From Solidesulfovibrio carbinolicus (GTDB taxonomy: Bacteria; Desulfobacterota; Desulfovibrionia; Desulfovibrionales; Desulfovibrionaceae): a stretch of DNA of 64,000 nucleotides. The DNA lies in contig NZ_CP026538.1 of assembly GCF_004135975.1 (NCBI RefSeq), forward strand, positions 3,534,001 to 3,598,000. The letters run 5' to 3'. The notes beneath the pieces are model-generated. The model ran no database searches and had not been told where the DNA came from. It was given only the letters and a program-made list of their open reading frames with translations. How positions within the stretch are numbered: the first letter of the stretch is position 1; each line of letters opens with the position of its first letter. The translations under genes were made by a program, and so were the position numbers. Of the stretch, positions 45,392 through 53,123 are shown piece by piece.

Positions 45392-46066
45392 GGGTACTAC
45401 TCCTTAAAAAGTGGTTAATTTGATTTCCAGAAAGTAGCTTAAAACATTAAGATGTCAATACATCCAGCGGTTAACGGCAAAAGATGCTTTACTGGTAAAT
45501 TGTCAAATTTCGTCCAGTCAAAAACGAAGGAAATTTCGTATTTGGCAAAAGTACGCGATTACAGGTTATTAACATTACTGAGCCGCCCTACCCAACACTA
45601 GGACTAGCGACGTGTCAGTTTCAAAGGTTTTGGTCGTTACCAGGGGCTGTAAATGGCAGAATTATGCCATCTGAAACCAACGTTTCTGGTTCGAAATGAC
45701 ATACAGCCCCAAATAGCCGAACTTTCAACCCATCAGCAGAAAATCAAAAATTCCAGCAAACTGGACTTTCCAACTACCTATATTTTCCTATTTTTTTCCT
45801 CAGCAAACAGCTGAAGCCCTCTCCGGGGGATATTGGGACCTGGTCTTTCCCCCCGTACACCCCTCCCCTGCTTTCTACCGGCCCGTTCCTTGGCCTTTTC
45901 CAATGGCCGGGGCCTTGGGGTTCCCCCTGGGCCAAAATCCCAGGAAATCGCATCCTACACCCAATGTCCGATTTCCATAGGGCTCTGTCCAGCTAAACTT
46001 CCCAGACTCCCGTGACCACCCCACTCGTCCAGGGTATCCTTCTGCTTAAAAAGCAAAGGAGGCCAT
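45392..46066. other. Non-coding leader of duplicated segment B
   Basis: No supported gene. It contains the HTH gene promoter, the start of the repeat at 45512, a TGGCAGAATTATGCCA palindrome at 45653-45668 and the CCAGCAAACTGG palindrome (45753-45764). Parallels 39408-39972. Confidence 0.5.
45753..45764. repeat. Island palindrome CCAGCAAACTGG, copy 3
   Basis: Copy with one substitution (T to C) in the left arm, within duplicated segment B. Confidence 0.75.
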
Positions 46067-46294
46067 ATGGACCAAAAAGATCATGATCTTCTTCAAACAA
46101 AGGACGAAATATTCAATGCTTTTCGTCCGATCGAACAGCTCTTCAAAATAATGGACACGAGTTCTGTTGAAATCTATGGAGAACTAACGCGCTCATACGC
46201 TGAAGTTGGGATCACACTGTGTCAAATCTTCCGTCAAAAGCTTGATACTATTTTAACTGCCAAATCTGGAGACACCCAAAATGACCACCGATAA
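46067..46294 (+). CDS. 75-aa protein of unknown function (copy B)
   Basis: MDQKDHDLLQTKDEIFNAFR...; counterpart of the gene at 39973 with scattered substitutions and a different C terminus (TAKSGDTQNDHR). AAAGGAGG in front. It overlaps the DUF6573 gene by 14 bases. Confidence 0.75.
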   Translation: MDQKDHDLLQTKDEIFNAFRPIEQLFKIMDTSSVEIYGELTRSYAEVGITLCQIFRQKLDTILTAKSGDTQNDHR

Positions 46295-46676
46295 AGCTTT
46301 TGAAAACCTCATCTACACCTACACCAGGGCACAGGCTATCGAGGACGGAGTTCTGATTGACATCACTGCTGATGCCCAAGTCCACGGGTTCAAAGTCCAC
46401 ACCGTCGTCACCGACAACCTTTATCACCGGTATATCGAAGTTCCTAGCGGATTGGACAGGAGTTTCGGTCAGTCCAGTGCTGGTCGGCTCCATGATCTGC
46501 TAACCCTGGCTATGTTCGCTGCCCGCGCCAGCAAAGGGACAGATCGGGTGTATTTCAAAATCTCGTTTCTGATGGAGCCAGGACGAACTGAAACCGTCCA
46601 AGTTATCGCCCATATTGGCCCCGGTGACGATGGTGTCATTCCAGTCCTAACGATCATGCTACCCGAGGATGACTGA
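46281..46676 (+). CDS. DUF6573-family protein (copy B)
   Basis: 131 aa, same frame organisation as 40187-40582. The N-terminal two thirds differ at many residues (for example 'VLIDITADAQVHGFKVHTVV'). From 'LMEPGRTETVQV' onward both protein and DNA are identical to copy A, as expected after gene conversion. Confidence 0.82.
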   Translation: MTTDKAFENLIYTYTRAQAIEDGVLIDITADAQVHGFKVHTVVTDNLYHRYIEVPSGLDRSFGQSSAGRLHDLLTLAMFAARASKGTDRVYFKISFLMEPGRTETVQVIAHIGPGDDGVIPVLTIMLPEDD

Positions 46677-46681
46677 GGCCC

Positions 46682-47005
46682 TTATCGAAAGATGACCTGG
46701 GCCATGCTGAAAAAGGTACGCAGCCGATCTTCATCCGCTGATTCAATCTGCCGCATCAGGATCGCTCGTAGCTCCTCCGGTGCCAACCGGAACTCCTCCA
46801 GACTGAACAGTTCCGCCATGGGGATGTCCAGGGCTTGGGACAGCTGCTCGATGCTGGTCAGGGACGGATTGCGCCGGCCACGTTCGATCTCTCCGATGTA
46901 CTGGAGGGACAGACCGGACAAGTCGGCCAGCTTTTCCTGGGTAATGTCTCTGGCGCGACGGATCGCTTTGATTTTCTTCCCGAAAAGATCTTGTACGGTG
47001 TCCAT
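46682..47005 (-). CDS. XRE-family HTH regulator (copy B)
   Basis: 107 aa from the ATG at 47005 with AGGAGTGGC; longer in-frame starts upstream lack sites. Identical in sequence to the protein at 40588-40911, so the two copies form one regulator dose. Confidence 0.88.
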   Translation of the reverse strand: MDTVQDLFGKKIKAIRRARDITQEKLADLSGLSLQYIGEIERGRRNPSLTSIEQLSQALDIPMAELFSLEEFRLAPEELRAILMRQIESADEDRLRTFFSMAQVIFR

Positions 47006-47151
47006 GCCACTCCTCCGCAGCGTAGAGGATATGGCAATGATTCCGGTTGCATAACAAATGATCGGCTGGTTTAATTGCCTATTATAGCAACTAAAGTTAT
47101 TAATTGCTCTAGCCGAAAACAACCTTAACCAGGGAAAGCACGGGGTTTACC

Positions 47152-47454
47152 ATGAAAACCAGGTTGATCGGTGTCGCCGTTGTCGCGCTCGCCCTCCTCT
47201 CCCCCGCTCCGGGACTGACTGACGACAACATCAAATACAGCCAGTGCCTGAATACCTTCAAGGAAAAGGACGGGATTCAGACCGGAACCATCGTCAAATT
47301 GGCGACTGGGGAAGTTTTTGAAACTCTAGGAAGTGCTTTCAGCTACGACAAAGACCTAAATAGCCCTATGTGTACGATCATCAAAGACAAGCGCTTCTAC
47401 TATCTACTCATCAGCGGCATTGGAAAAAAGATCATGGTTCGGAGGCTTAACTAA
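47152..47454 (+). CDS. Small exported protein of unknown function
   Basis: 100 aa. Signal peptide (MKTRLIGVAVVALALLSPAPG) and a mature part with two Cys ('YSQCLNTFKEKDGIQTG', 'SPMCTIIKDKRF'), likely one disulfide. It sits two bases before the next exported-protein gene, forming a two-gene operon. No family recognised. Confidence 0.7.
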   Translation: MKTRLIGVAVVALALLSPAPGLTDDNIKYSQCLNTFKEKDGIQTGTIVKLATGEVFETLGSAFSYDKDLNSPMCTIIKDKRFYYLLISGIGKKIMVRRLN

Positions 47455-47455
47455 G

Positions 47456-47965
47456 ATGAAAAGAGTTTTTATACTTGCCAGCTTACTTCTCGCAACTCAA
47501 TCGTCTAGCTTTGCACAAAAAAGTACGGAACCATTGGATTTCCGGGGCATTGAATGGGATACGCACTATTCTGCTGTCCGAGGAATGCAAAAAACTGGCT
47601 CGAAAAATGAAAAAATCGAAGTATTTAAAAAACAAAATGAAGACATGACCCTAGGACCGTGCGAACTCAAAGATTTGCATTACGAAGGTTACAGCGGCAG
47701 AATCTACAAAGTCCTTATGCGTCTTTCTGAATGTCCGACAACTAAAGTTTTCAATATGTTTAAGCAAAAATACGGCGAGTGCACCAAGGTTGAGGATTCG
47801 CTAGACAACTTCATCTGCACCTGGGATTGGAAACGAGTCAAACTCGAGTATGCCATCGACATGGAAAATTCTTATACTGAAATCACCTACACCTACAAGA
47901 TCACCGAAAATGAATACAAAAGATACTTAAAAGAAAAAGAAGCCGGCAAAAAATATCCTTATTGA
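47456..47965 (+). CDS. Exported protein of unknown function, 169 aa
   Basis: ATG at 47456 with GGAGG nine bases upstream inside the previous gene. Signal peptide ending near 'SSSFAQ'; the mature part begins 'LDFRGIEWDTHYSAVRGM', a start seen in many small periplasmic proteins, and holds four Cys. Operon partner of the 100-aa exported protein. Function unknown. Confidence 0.72.
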   Translation: MKRVFILASLLLATQSSSFAQKSTEPLDFRGIEWDTHYSAVRGMQKTGSKNEKIEVFKKQNEDMTLGPCELKDLHYEGYSGRIYKVLMRLSECPTTKVFNMFKQKYGECTKVEDSLDNFICTWDWKRVKLEYAIDMENSYTEITYTYKITENEYKRYLKEKEAGKKYPY

Positions 47966-47981
47966 TTTTAACTAGGAATCG

Positions 47982-48161
47982 CTACTTCCATTTCGTCTTA
48001 TCGAAGACGCCACGCTTGGAAAGTTCTCGCTCTTTATATTGGTCAAAACTGAAGAATCCAGGAACGGAGCGTTTCTTATGCCCTTTCTTTTTGCCAAGAA
48101 ACAGCCCGAGCATTACGACGATTATGCCCATAACCAGGGCTGATCCTATGAACCACTCCAT
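47982..48161 (-). CDS. 59-aa single-pass membrane protein
   Basis: Minus-strand ATG at 48161. One N-terminal helix (IGSALVMGIIVVMLGLFLG), then a basic stretch KKKGHKKR and a tail SVPGFFSFDQYKERELSKRG. The residue pattern is that of a real membrane-anchored protein, whereas the overlapping plus-strand frame is not. No strong ribosome-binding site. Convergent with the exported-protein operon. Confidence 0.6.
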   Translation of the reverse strand: MEWFIGSALVMGIIVVMLGLFLGKKKGHKKRSVPGFFSFDQYKERELSKRGVFDKTKWK

Positions 48162-48272
48162 GCCGTAGAGTTACCAGAACGGGGCTTCGTCTGCTATGTG
48201 AAAAATACTGTTTAAAATCAATAGACTACGATGGACCAGGATTAGACGTCAAAGCACTGAGGTTCGGAATGT

Positions 48273-48284
48273 CCAGTAAACTGG
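48273..48284. repeat. Island palindrome CCAGTAAACTGG, copy 4
   Basis: Between the 59-aa membrane protein and the flagellin 3' end. Confidence 0.78.
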
Positions 48285-48378
48285 AATTATTGAATAGGAC
48301 TATCCTGCTGAAATTTAGTGATAAAAATTTTCAGTAGGCTTAAATGAACGGGACGGCATCCTTGGTTCTTCGATTTTA

Positions 48379-48434
48379 AACGCACAAATTCCATACGATT
48401 TTTCGATGAAATAGCTGCGTGACATTTCAAACCC
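48379..48434. repeat. ~55-bp direct repeat flanking the flagellin module, copy 1
   Basis: Shares AACGCAC, then CATACGATTTT, GATGAAATAGCTGCG and CATTTC with 50506-50560 in the same order and orientation. The two copies enclose the flagellin and the XRE gene. Confidence 0.7.
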
Positions 48435-48444
48435 ATGCTTCCTC

Positions 48445-48468
48445 AAAAACGAATTTTCCTTCGTTTTT
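48445..48468 (-). terminator. Flagellin terminator
   Basis: AAAAACGAA / TTCGTTTTT stem with the T-rich arm at the end of a minus-strand transcript. Related AAAAACGA...TTTCGTATTT hairpins occur at about 39423 and 45518. Confidence 0.6.
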
Positions 48469-48485
48469 CAAAAGCCCCATAGGTA

Positions 48486-49259
48486 CTACCCGCCGCTAAT
48501 CAACTGAATCGCCATCTTCGGGATGGAATTGGCTTGTGCCAACATCGCCGTAGCTGCTTGACTTAGTATCTGTTCTTTCACGAAGTTTGTCATTTCATTA
48601 GCGACATCCACATCAGATATCTGCGATTCGGCAGCTTGCAAGTTTTCTGCTTGAATTTGCAGATTAGAAATTGTATTTTCGAGCCTATTCTGTGTGGCTC
48701 CCAAGCTTGCTCTTATAGTATCTTTTCGAACCATGGCGCTTTTTAAAATGTCGAGCGAAGCCTGTGCATTATCTTGTGTCGTTATATTTTGACCAAGAAC
48801 GCCGAGCCCCTGCAACGTTGAAGATTGTATAAAAACATTGTATGAAGACTCATTCGGATTGTTATTTAATCCAAATTGTATACCGATATTTTTACCCAAG
48901 CTGCTTTGTGGAGTTGTCATTAAATCGAGTATCTCTTGCTGACTAAGGGCAGTTCCAAATACTTTAAAATCACTTAAATATCCATCCAGACTTTCTCCTA
49001 TCCTTGTATATCCTTCATTTTCAATAGGAGTCATCACATCCCCAACATATCCACCTTGAACTTTCAAGTTACCATCGACATATAACTTCATCGAATTTCC
49101 CGGACCATCGACTGACGCGGTGATCAAATGCCAGCCATTAGGCATTATAGCGTTAGACGCTGTTGTAATTATTTGACTGTCGTCTCTTAACCCAAATACA
49201 ATTGAATTATCACCATTAATTCCTAGCTTAAAATCGCGCGGAGTAAGACTATCCTGCAA
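48486..49259 (-). pseudogene. Flagellin with LamG-like domain, C-terminal part after an in-frame stop
   Basis: Continues the frame of the upstream part after TAA at 49265-49263. It holds the second half of a LamG/concanavalin-like domain ('NGWHLITASVDGPGNSMKLY', 'GYLSDFKVFGTALSQQEILD') and a complete flagellin C-terminal domain ('RASLGATQNRLENTISNLQI', then 'ILSQAATAMLAQANSIPKMA'). A TTG at 49259 could start it, but without a ribosome-binding site. Without readthrough this piece lacks the N-terminal D0/D1 helix and cannot polymerise. Confidence 0.85.
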
Positions 49260-49262
49260 AAA

Positions 49263-49967
49263 TTAAGTTCGAAGATATGAGCCAGCGTTTGAAGCAGTGC
49301 TATCAAGATTGACCCATGCCGAATATGTGGCTGAAGTTGTATGAATACCATAATAAACCAAGTCGTAAGAAGCAGACAAATATTTGAAATACGCTCCTGC
49401 CTTTCCGTTTTTCACTCCAAAAGTAACATTATTGCTGTCTAGATAGTGATTGTTTTGAGTCGCGTCCTGGAATGAATAGTTAAATGGCCAATATGCAATG
49501 AGATTACTATCGAGACCTGAACCATTCTCATCGAACCTAATTTCTTGACCATTCAACAGATGTATGCCATTGAAATCAGTAGCATTGGAAATTCTCTGAA
49601 TTTCACTAGCCATAGCTTGGAATTCGGAATCTATTATAATCCTCTGGTCCGATGTATATGTTCCCGTTGCAGCCTGTTCTGCCAGCTCTTTCATACGAAT
49701 AAGTTTTTCATCAACAACTTCTAAGGCACCATCAGCTGTCTGAATCATCGAAATCGCGTCATTAGCATTCCTGATCCCCTGATTTAGGGTAGCCACGTCT
49801 GACCGCATGAGCTCCCGAACGGCAAGACCAGCTGCATCATCCGCTGCCGTACCGATCCTTAGACCAGATGACAGCCGCCGTGTCGAAACGCTGAGTTCCT
49901 GATAGTGATCACCCAGGTTTCTGGATACGTTCATCGCCATCAGGTTATGATTTATTCCAAAGTTCAT
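49263..49967 (-). pseudogene. Flagellin with LamG-like domain, N-terminal part ending at an in-frame stop
   Basis: 234 aa. Intact flagellin N-terminal domain (MNFGINHNLMAMNVSRNLGD, 'STRRLSSGLRIGTAADDAAG') to about residue 150, then 'LDSNLIAYWPFNYSFQDATQ', the usual start of a LamG_3-like domain inserted at the hypervariable surface region. The frame runs into TAA after 'GSYLRT' and continues open beyond it. A single base change such as TAT to TAA explains it. The LamG-like domain would be displayed on the filament, where such domains often bind carbohydrate. Confidence 0.88.
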
Positions 49968-50152
49968 TGGTTCTACTCAACTACTTGAAAAAACTTAGTT
50001 TACCAGGAACATCTCGAGTCGCCAAAACCAACGGAGACCAACGCCACAAAAGGAAATCTTTACCTACGTAAAGTTATAAATTCAAAATCTATACCCTGAT
50101 TGCTTTTGCAAAGGACTACCTCCCCGTAAAGGAAATACGGTGAGGTAACTCC

Positions 50153-50494
50153 ATGGAAAATTTGGAAAAAGCTCTTGGCGATCGAATAAAGACTTTAAGA
50201 AAACTGCGCGGTTGGACCCAGGAAAATTTGGCCGAGCAGGCCAAAGTTTCCGTCCAGCATGTGGGCGAGATCGAACGGGGTGATGGAAACCCCACTCTTC
50301 AGAGTCTGGAGCGACTCTCCAAAGGATTGGGCGTGACCGTTTCGCAGCTGCTGGCCGTGGAGGAACCGGAGCAGGAAAGGGAGCTGCTCCAGGAGCAAGT
50401 CATTGACGTGGTGAAGGAAATGCCCACAACAGAACTGAAGCTGTTGCAGAGCGTGATTAACCTAACGAAAAGATTATCTTTACGAGTCAAATAG
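50153..50494 (+). CDS. XRE-family HTH regulator
   Basis: 113 aa. XRE HTH ('GDRIKTLRKLRGWTQENLAE', 'SVQHVGEIERGDGNPTLQSL') and a C-terminal helix ('TTELKLLQSVINLTKRLSL'). It is divergent from the flagellin gene and could control it or the following operon. GAGGTAACTCC precedes the ATG. Related to, but distinct from, the two identical XRE proteins at 40588 and 46682. Confidence 0.9.
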   Translation: MENLEKALGDRIKTLRKLRGWTQENLAEQAKVSVQHVGEIERGDGNPTLQSLERLSKGLGVTVSQLLAVEEPEQERELLQEQVIDVVKEMPTTELKLLQSVINLTKRLSLRVK

Positions 50495-50505
50495 TCTTGA
50501 TGGGC

Positions 50506-50560
50506 AACGCACGAGTTTCATACGATTTTCAGATGAAATAGCTGCGCGCCATTTCCAACC
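50506..50560. repeat. ~55-bp direct repeat flanking the flagellin module, copy 2
   Basis: Counterpart of 48379-48434. It lies 12 bases after the XRE stop codon. Confidence 0.7.
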
Positions 50561-50772
50561 AAAGTGGTGAAAAGTTTTTCCAATTTGGCTAGAAATTGCC
50601 CGCTGGTGGGAAACTAAAAAGTCTCACCCCGCGTTTTGGAGCACTCACTGTCGAGAACAAGGCTATAAGTGGGAAATCAGTTAACTGAGTTTTCCCCTAG
50701 GGAGCTACTGGCGAAGGACGACATTTTTCAGCGCAGAAAAGGCATTGCTAACTGTACAAGTGAGCTAAACGT

Positions 50773-51720
50773 ATGAACAAAGACATTGACAAACTTCCCG
50801 CCGATGACACTGACCGCCTTAAGAGAATCGCATTTTGGTACTGGGAATATATGAGACGGAACACGTCATACCTTCGATTTTGGGAGGTTTTTGAACGTTA
50901 TCATGATTTTTTCAAATCAATAGACATCTTTGATTCGATGCAAACGAAAGAATACTTGGACGAAATGTTTGAGTATTTATCGACGCATCACACACGTGCA
51001 GAAATTCGCTATACACCCTTTCGAAGAAGAGTCGAAGCGAACCACGGCGAACGAGCAGGAAAACTATTTTTCAAGTATGGATTTTTAAGCTGTGGTTTTG
51101 AAAAGAAATTTCGCAGACTTCTCAAAGACCCCACTGAAGGCCTAGACAGCCATGAGGCCCTTGACAAACTCCTTGAAGGCAAAAACGTCGCCTTTGAAAC
51201 AGATGACATTATAGACATGTCTGCACTTGGACGATTCAATGAATCCTGGTTAATTTCTGTCGATGGCGATAGTCCTCTTAACTTTCATTACGACTTAGAA
51301 AGAACCCACAGCATTAAAATATCACCAAAAGGGATTCTTGACCAGCCATCAAAAGTTGGACAAGAAATCCATGCTCTTAATTTTACAAACAAAGCTGTTG
51401 AAAGTCTTTTCGAAAAGCAAAATGTTGACGACGAAACATTCCAGTCTTTTTACAAACTTAATATGTCTGGGAAACATATAAACAGCTCCAACGTCATGCG
51501 CTTAGCGATGATCTGGCTTTGGGATACCGCCCATGCCGCCCCCGGCACCCCTCGATCTTTTGACGAGGTCTACCCCCTTTTAAAGGAGAAGGTCGAGAAG
51601 GCTGGGATGGCCGACGGTGTCTGGGAACAGATCATGACCCGCCAAAAACGAATCCGGGAGTATTACGCTTCCACAGATTTTTGCATCCAAAATTACACTA
51701 TAACATCTTTAAAAAAATAA
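50773..51720 (+). CDS. 315-aa protein of unknown function
   Basis: Soluble, no signal peptide. The N terminus 'LKRIAFWYWEYMRRNTSYLRF' resembles the W-x-W-E-x-x-R-R-N start of DUF6499-like proteins found on proteobacterial mobile elements. The C-terminal part has 'SSNVMRLAMIWLWDTAHAAP', the second Trp-rich helix of that kind. The middle is unlike anything I recognise. It precedes the 396-aa gene in the same direction with 152 bases between. Role unknown; a regulatory or replication-related role is only a guess. Confidence 0.7.
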   Translation: MNKDIDKLPADDTDRLKRIAFWYWEYMRRNTSYLRFWEVFERYHDFFKSIDIFDSMQTKEYLDEMFEYLSTHHTRAEIRYTPFRRRVEANHGERAGKLFFKYGFLSCGFEKKFRRLLKDPTEGLDSHEALDKLLEGKNVAFETDDIIDMSALGRFNESWLISVDGDSPLNFHYDLERTHSIKISPKGILDQPSKVGQEIHALNFTNKAVESLFEKQNVDDETFQSFYKLNMSGKHINSSNVMRLAMIWLWDTAHAAPGTPRSFDEVYPLLKEKVEKAGMADGVWEQIMTRQKRIREYYASTDFCIQNYTITSLKK

Positions 51721-51872
51721 CTTTTTCAGTTTTACCTGCTTCTGCCATTTTCTTTTTCTAGAAAATGGCGAGTCTTCCCACGCTCACTTTGGGATTGGTG
51801 CATCAACGGGACGGGGCAACGCCAAAGAGCCTCACCCGAAACGATGAACACTAACCCCAAAAGGAGCATCTC

Positions 51873-53063
51873 ATGGAATCCCAGAACGACATTCTGAATG
51901 TTACTGCTCAGCCGAACGGCGCGACCGGTGGAACCGGTGGTGTCGGTCACACTACCAACACGGGCGGCCCTGGCCTTCCTGGTGGCCCGGTAAACTCCAA
52001 CCCGATCACCCCAAACTACACTCCCCAGTCCTTTGAAGAGTTGAACGCCCAGGTCCGGAATGAACGTATCAATATGTTCATCGGAATGACCGGTGGCGTA
52101 GGGCTTCCTGGCGACATCAAGCTCAACGAACATAACGAAGTGATCTCGGACATCTCGCCCGAGGTTGAAGCGGCACTTAACCACCTCACCCAGACCAAGA
52201 TCGACACCATGGAACTGGATGAGTGCCGGGACGTCATCGTTGACAACAATAACCAGCTCAATGCGGCTCAGAATAACATCAATGCCCACAATGCCAACCG
52301 CGCATATACCATCGGGAAGACGCTTCACCGTGTGAAGTATCTCACCGAAACTACCGGCTATCCAGGAGGTTTTGAAAAGTGGTGTAAGGAGAATCTTAAG
52401 AAAACAAAGTTGCAGAAGACTCAACGTCGTAAGCATATGGATATGTGCACGATATACGACGTGCTGGATTACGCCTCTTTCGGTATCGAAAAGCTGGCGG
52501 CACTGTATCCGGTTTTGAAGGTGACTCCGGACCTTGACCCCAAGCATCCCATCCGCGATTTCCTGGAACGTTTCAACGTCAATATCCATGACTGCCCGGA
52601 TGTCGAAGACATGCGCTTTGAAATCAGCATCGCCATTGACATGGCAAAGTTGGAAAACAACGGCATTAGCGGCATCAACAAAGGCTTGGTTCGTGAATTC
52701 CGGGAGTGCGGATTTCAGCTGAACAAGAAGGATTTCGAGGCGATGAAAGTCGCCAAGGATACCGGCGGTGATCCTTCCAAGTACCTCGAACAGGTCATAG
52801 AGAACAAGAAGCGTATCACAGCTAAGCCCCCGGTTATGCCGTTCACCTCCCCTGCTCCAAAGAACATCATGGAGCAAGCCCAGGAAATCCGTGACACGGT
52901 GCAGACACTTTTAAACGCGCCTACGATTAGCGGCGATATCCAACCCGAACGCATTGATGATCTCATCAAGGACCTGGAAGCGTTGAAGTTACGGGTTACT
53001 CAGGCCAAGGGCCAATCTCAACCCACTCAACAGACCGCCAGCACTACGGAAGCTGCCGCCTAA
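51873..53063 (+). CDS. 396-aa protein of unknown function with Gly/Pro-rich N terminus
   Basis: Residues ~15-45 are low-complexity Gly/Thr/Pro. A helical region 'RAYTIGKTLHRVKYLTETTG' followed by 'FEKWCKENLKKTKLQKTQRR' resembles the DUF3102-type segment seen in phage and plasmid proteins. The C terminus is a coiled coil plus a Gln/Thr/Ala tail. AAAGGAG precedes the ATG. The codon use is less AT-rich than its neighbours. It is 60 bases upstream of the TGT-like gene, with a hairpin (53078-53103) between them. Function unknown. Confidence 0.7.
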   Translation: MESQNDILNVTAQPNGATGGTGGVGHTTNTGGPGLPGGPVNSNPITPNYTPQSFEELNAQVRNERINMFIGMTGGVGLPGDIKLNEHNEVISDISPEVEAALNHLTQTKIDTMELDECRDVIVDNNNQLNAAQNNINAHNANRAYTIGKTLHRVKYLTETTGYPGGFEKWCKENLKKTKLQKTQRRKHMDMCTIYDVLDYASFGIEKLAALYPVLKVTPDLDPKHPIRDFLERFNVNIHDCPDVEDMRFEISIAIDMAKLENNGISGINKGLVREFRECGFQLNKKDFEAMKVAKDTGGDPSKYLEQVIENKKRITAKPPVMPFTSPAPKNIMEQAQEIRDTVQTLLNAPTISGDIQPERIDDLIKDLEALKLRVTQAKGQSQPTQQTASTTEAAA

Positions 53064-53077
53064 CTATCCACAATAGT

Positions 53078-53103
53078 ACGCCCCTCAGTAATAGCTGGGG
53101 GGC
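53078..53103 (+). terminator. Hairpin between the 396-aa and TGT-like genes
   Basis: ACGCCCC / GGGGCGT arms with an inner CAG/CTG pair, no U-run. It could attenuate transcription into the TGT-like gene. Confidence 0.45.
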
Positions 53104-53123
53104 GTTACCCAAAGGAGATTACC

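Larger units (their letters stand above)
45512..47081. repeat. 1570-bp duplicated segment, copy B
   Basis: Partner of 39418-40987, same length. Base 46569 to 47081 is identical to copy A. After 47081 it continues into unrelated sequence where copy A meets the insertion sequence. Confidence 0.92.
48162..48485. other. Intergenic region downstream of the flagellin
   Basis: Contains the CCAGTAAACTGG palindrome (48273-48284), one copy of a ~55-bp repeat (48379-48434) and the flagellin terminator (48445-48468). Confidence 0.6.

Noticed and set aside
48486-50000. Diversity-generating retroelement acting on the flagellin variable domain
   Set aside because: No reverse transcriptase, template repeat or accessory gene in the window; the LamG-like insert is not bordered by adenine-variant repeats.
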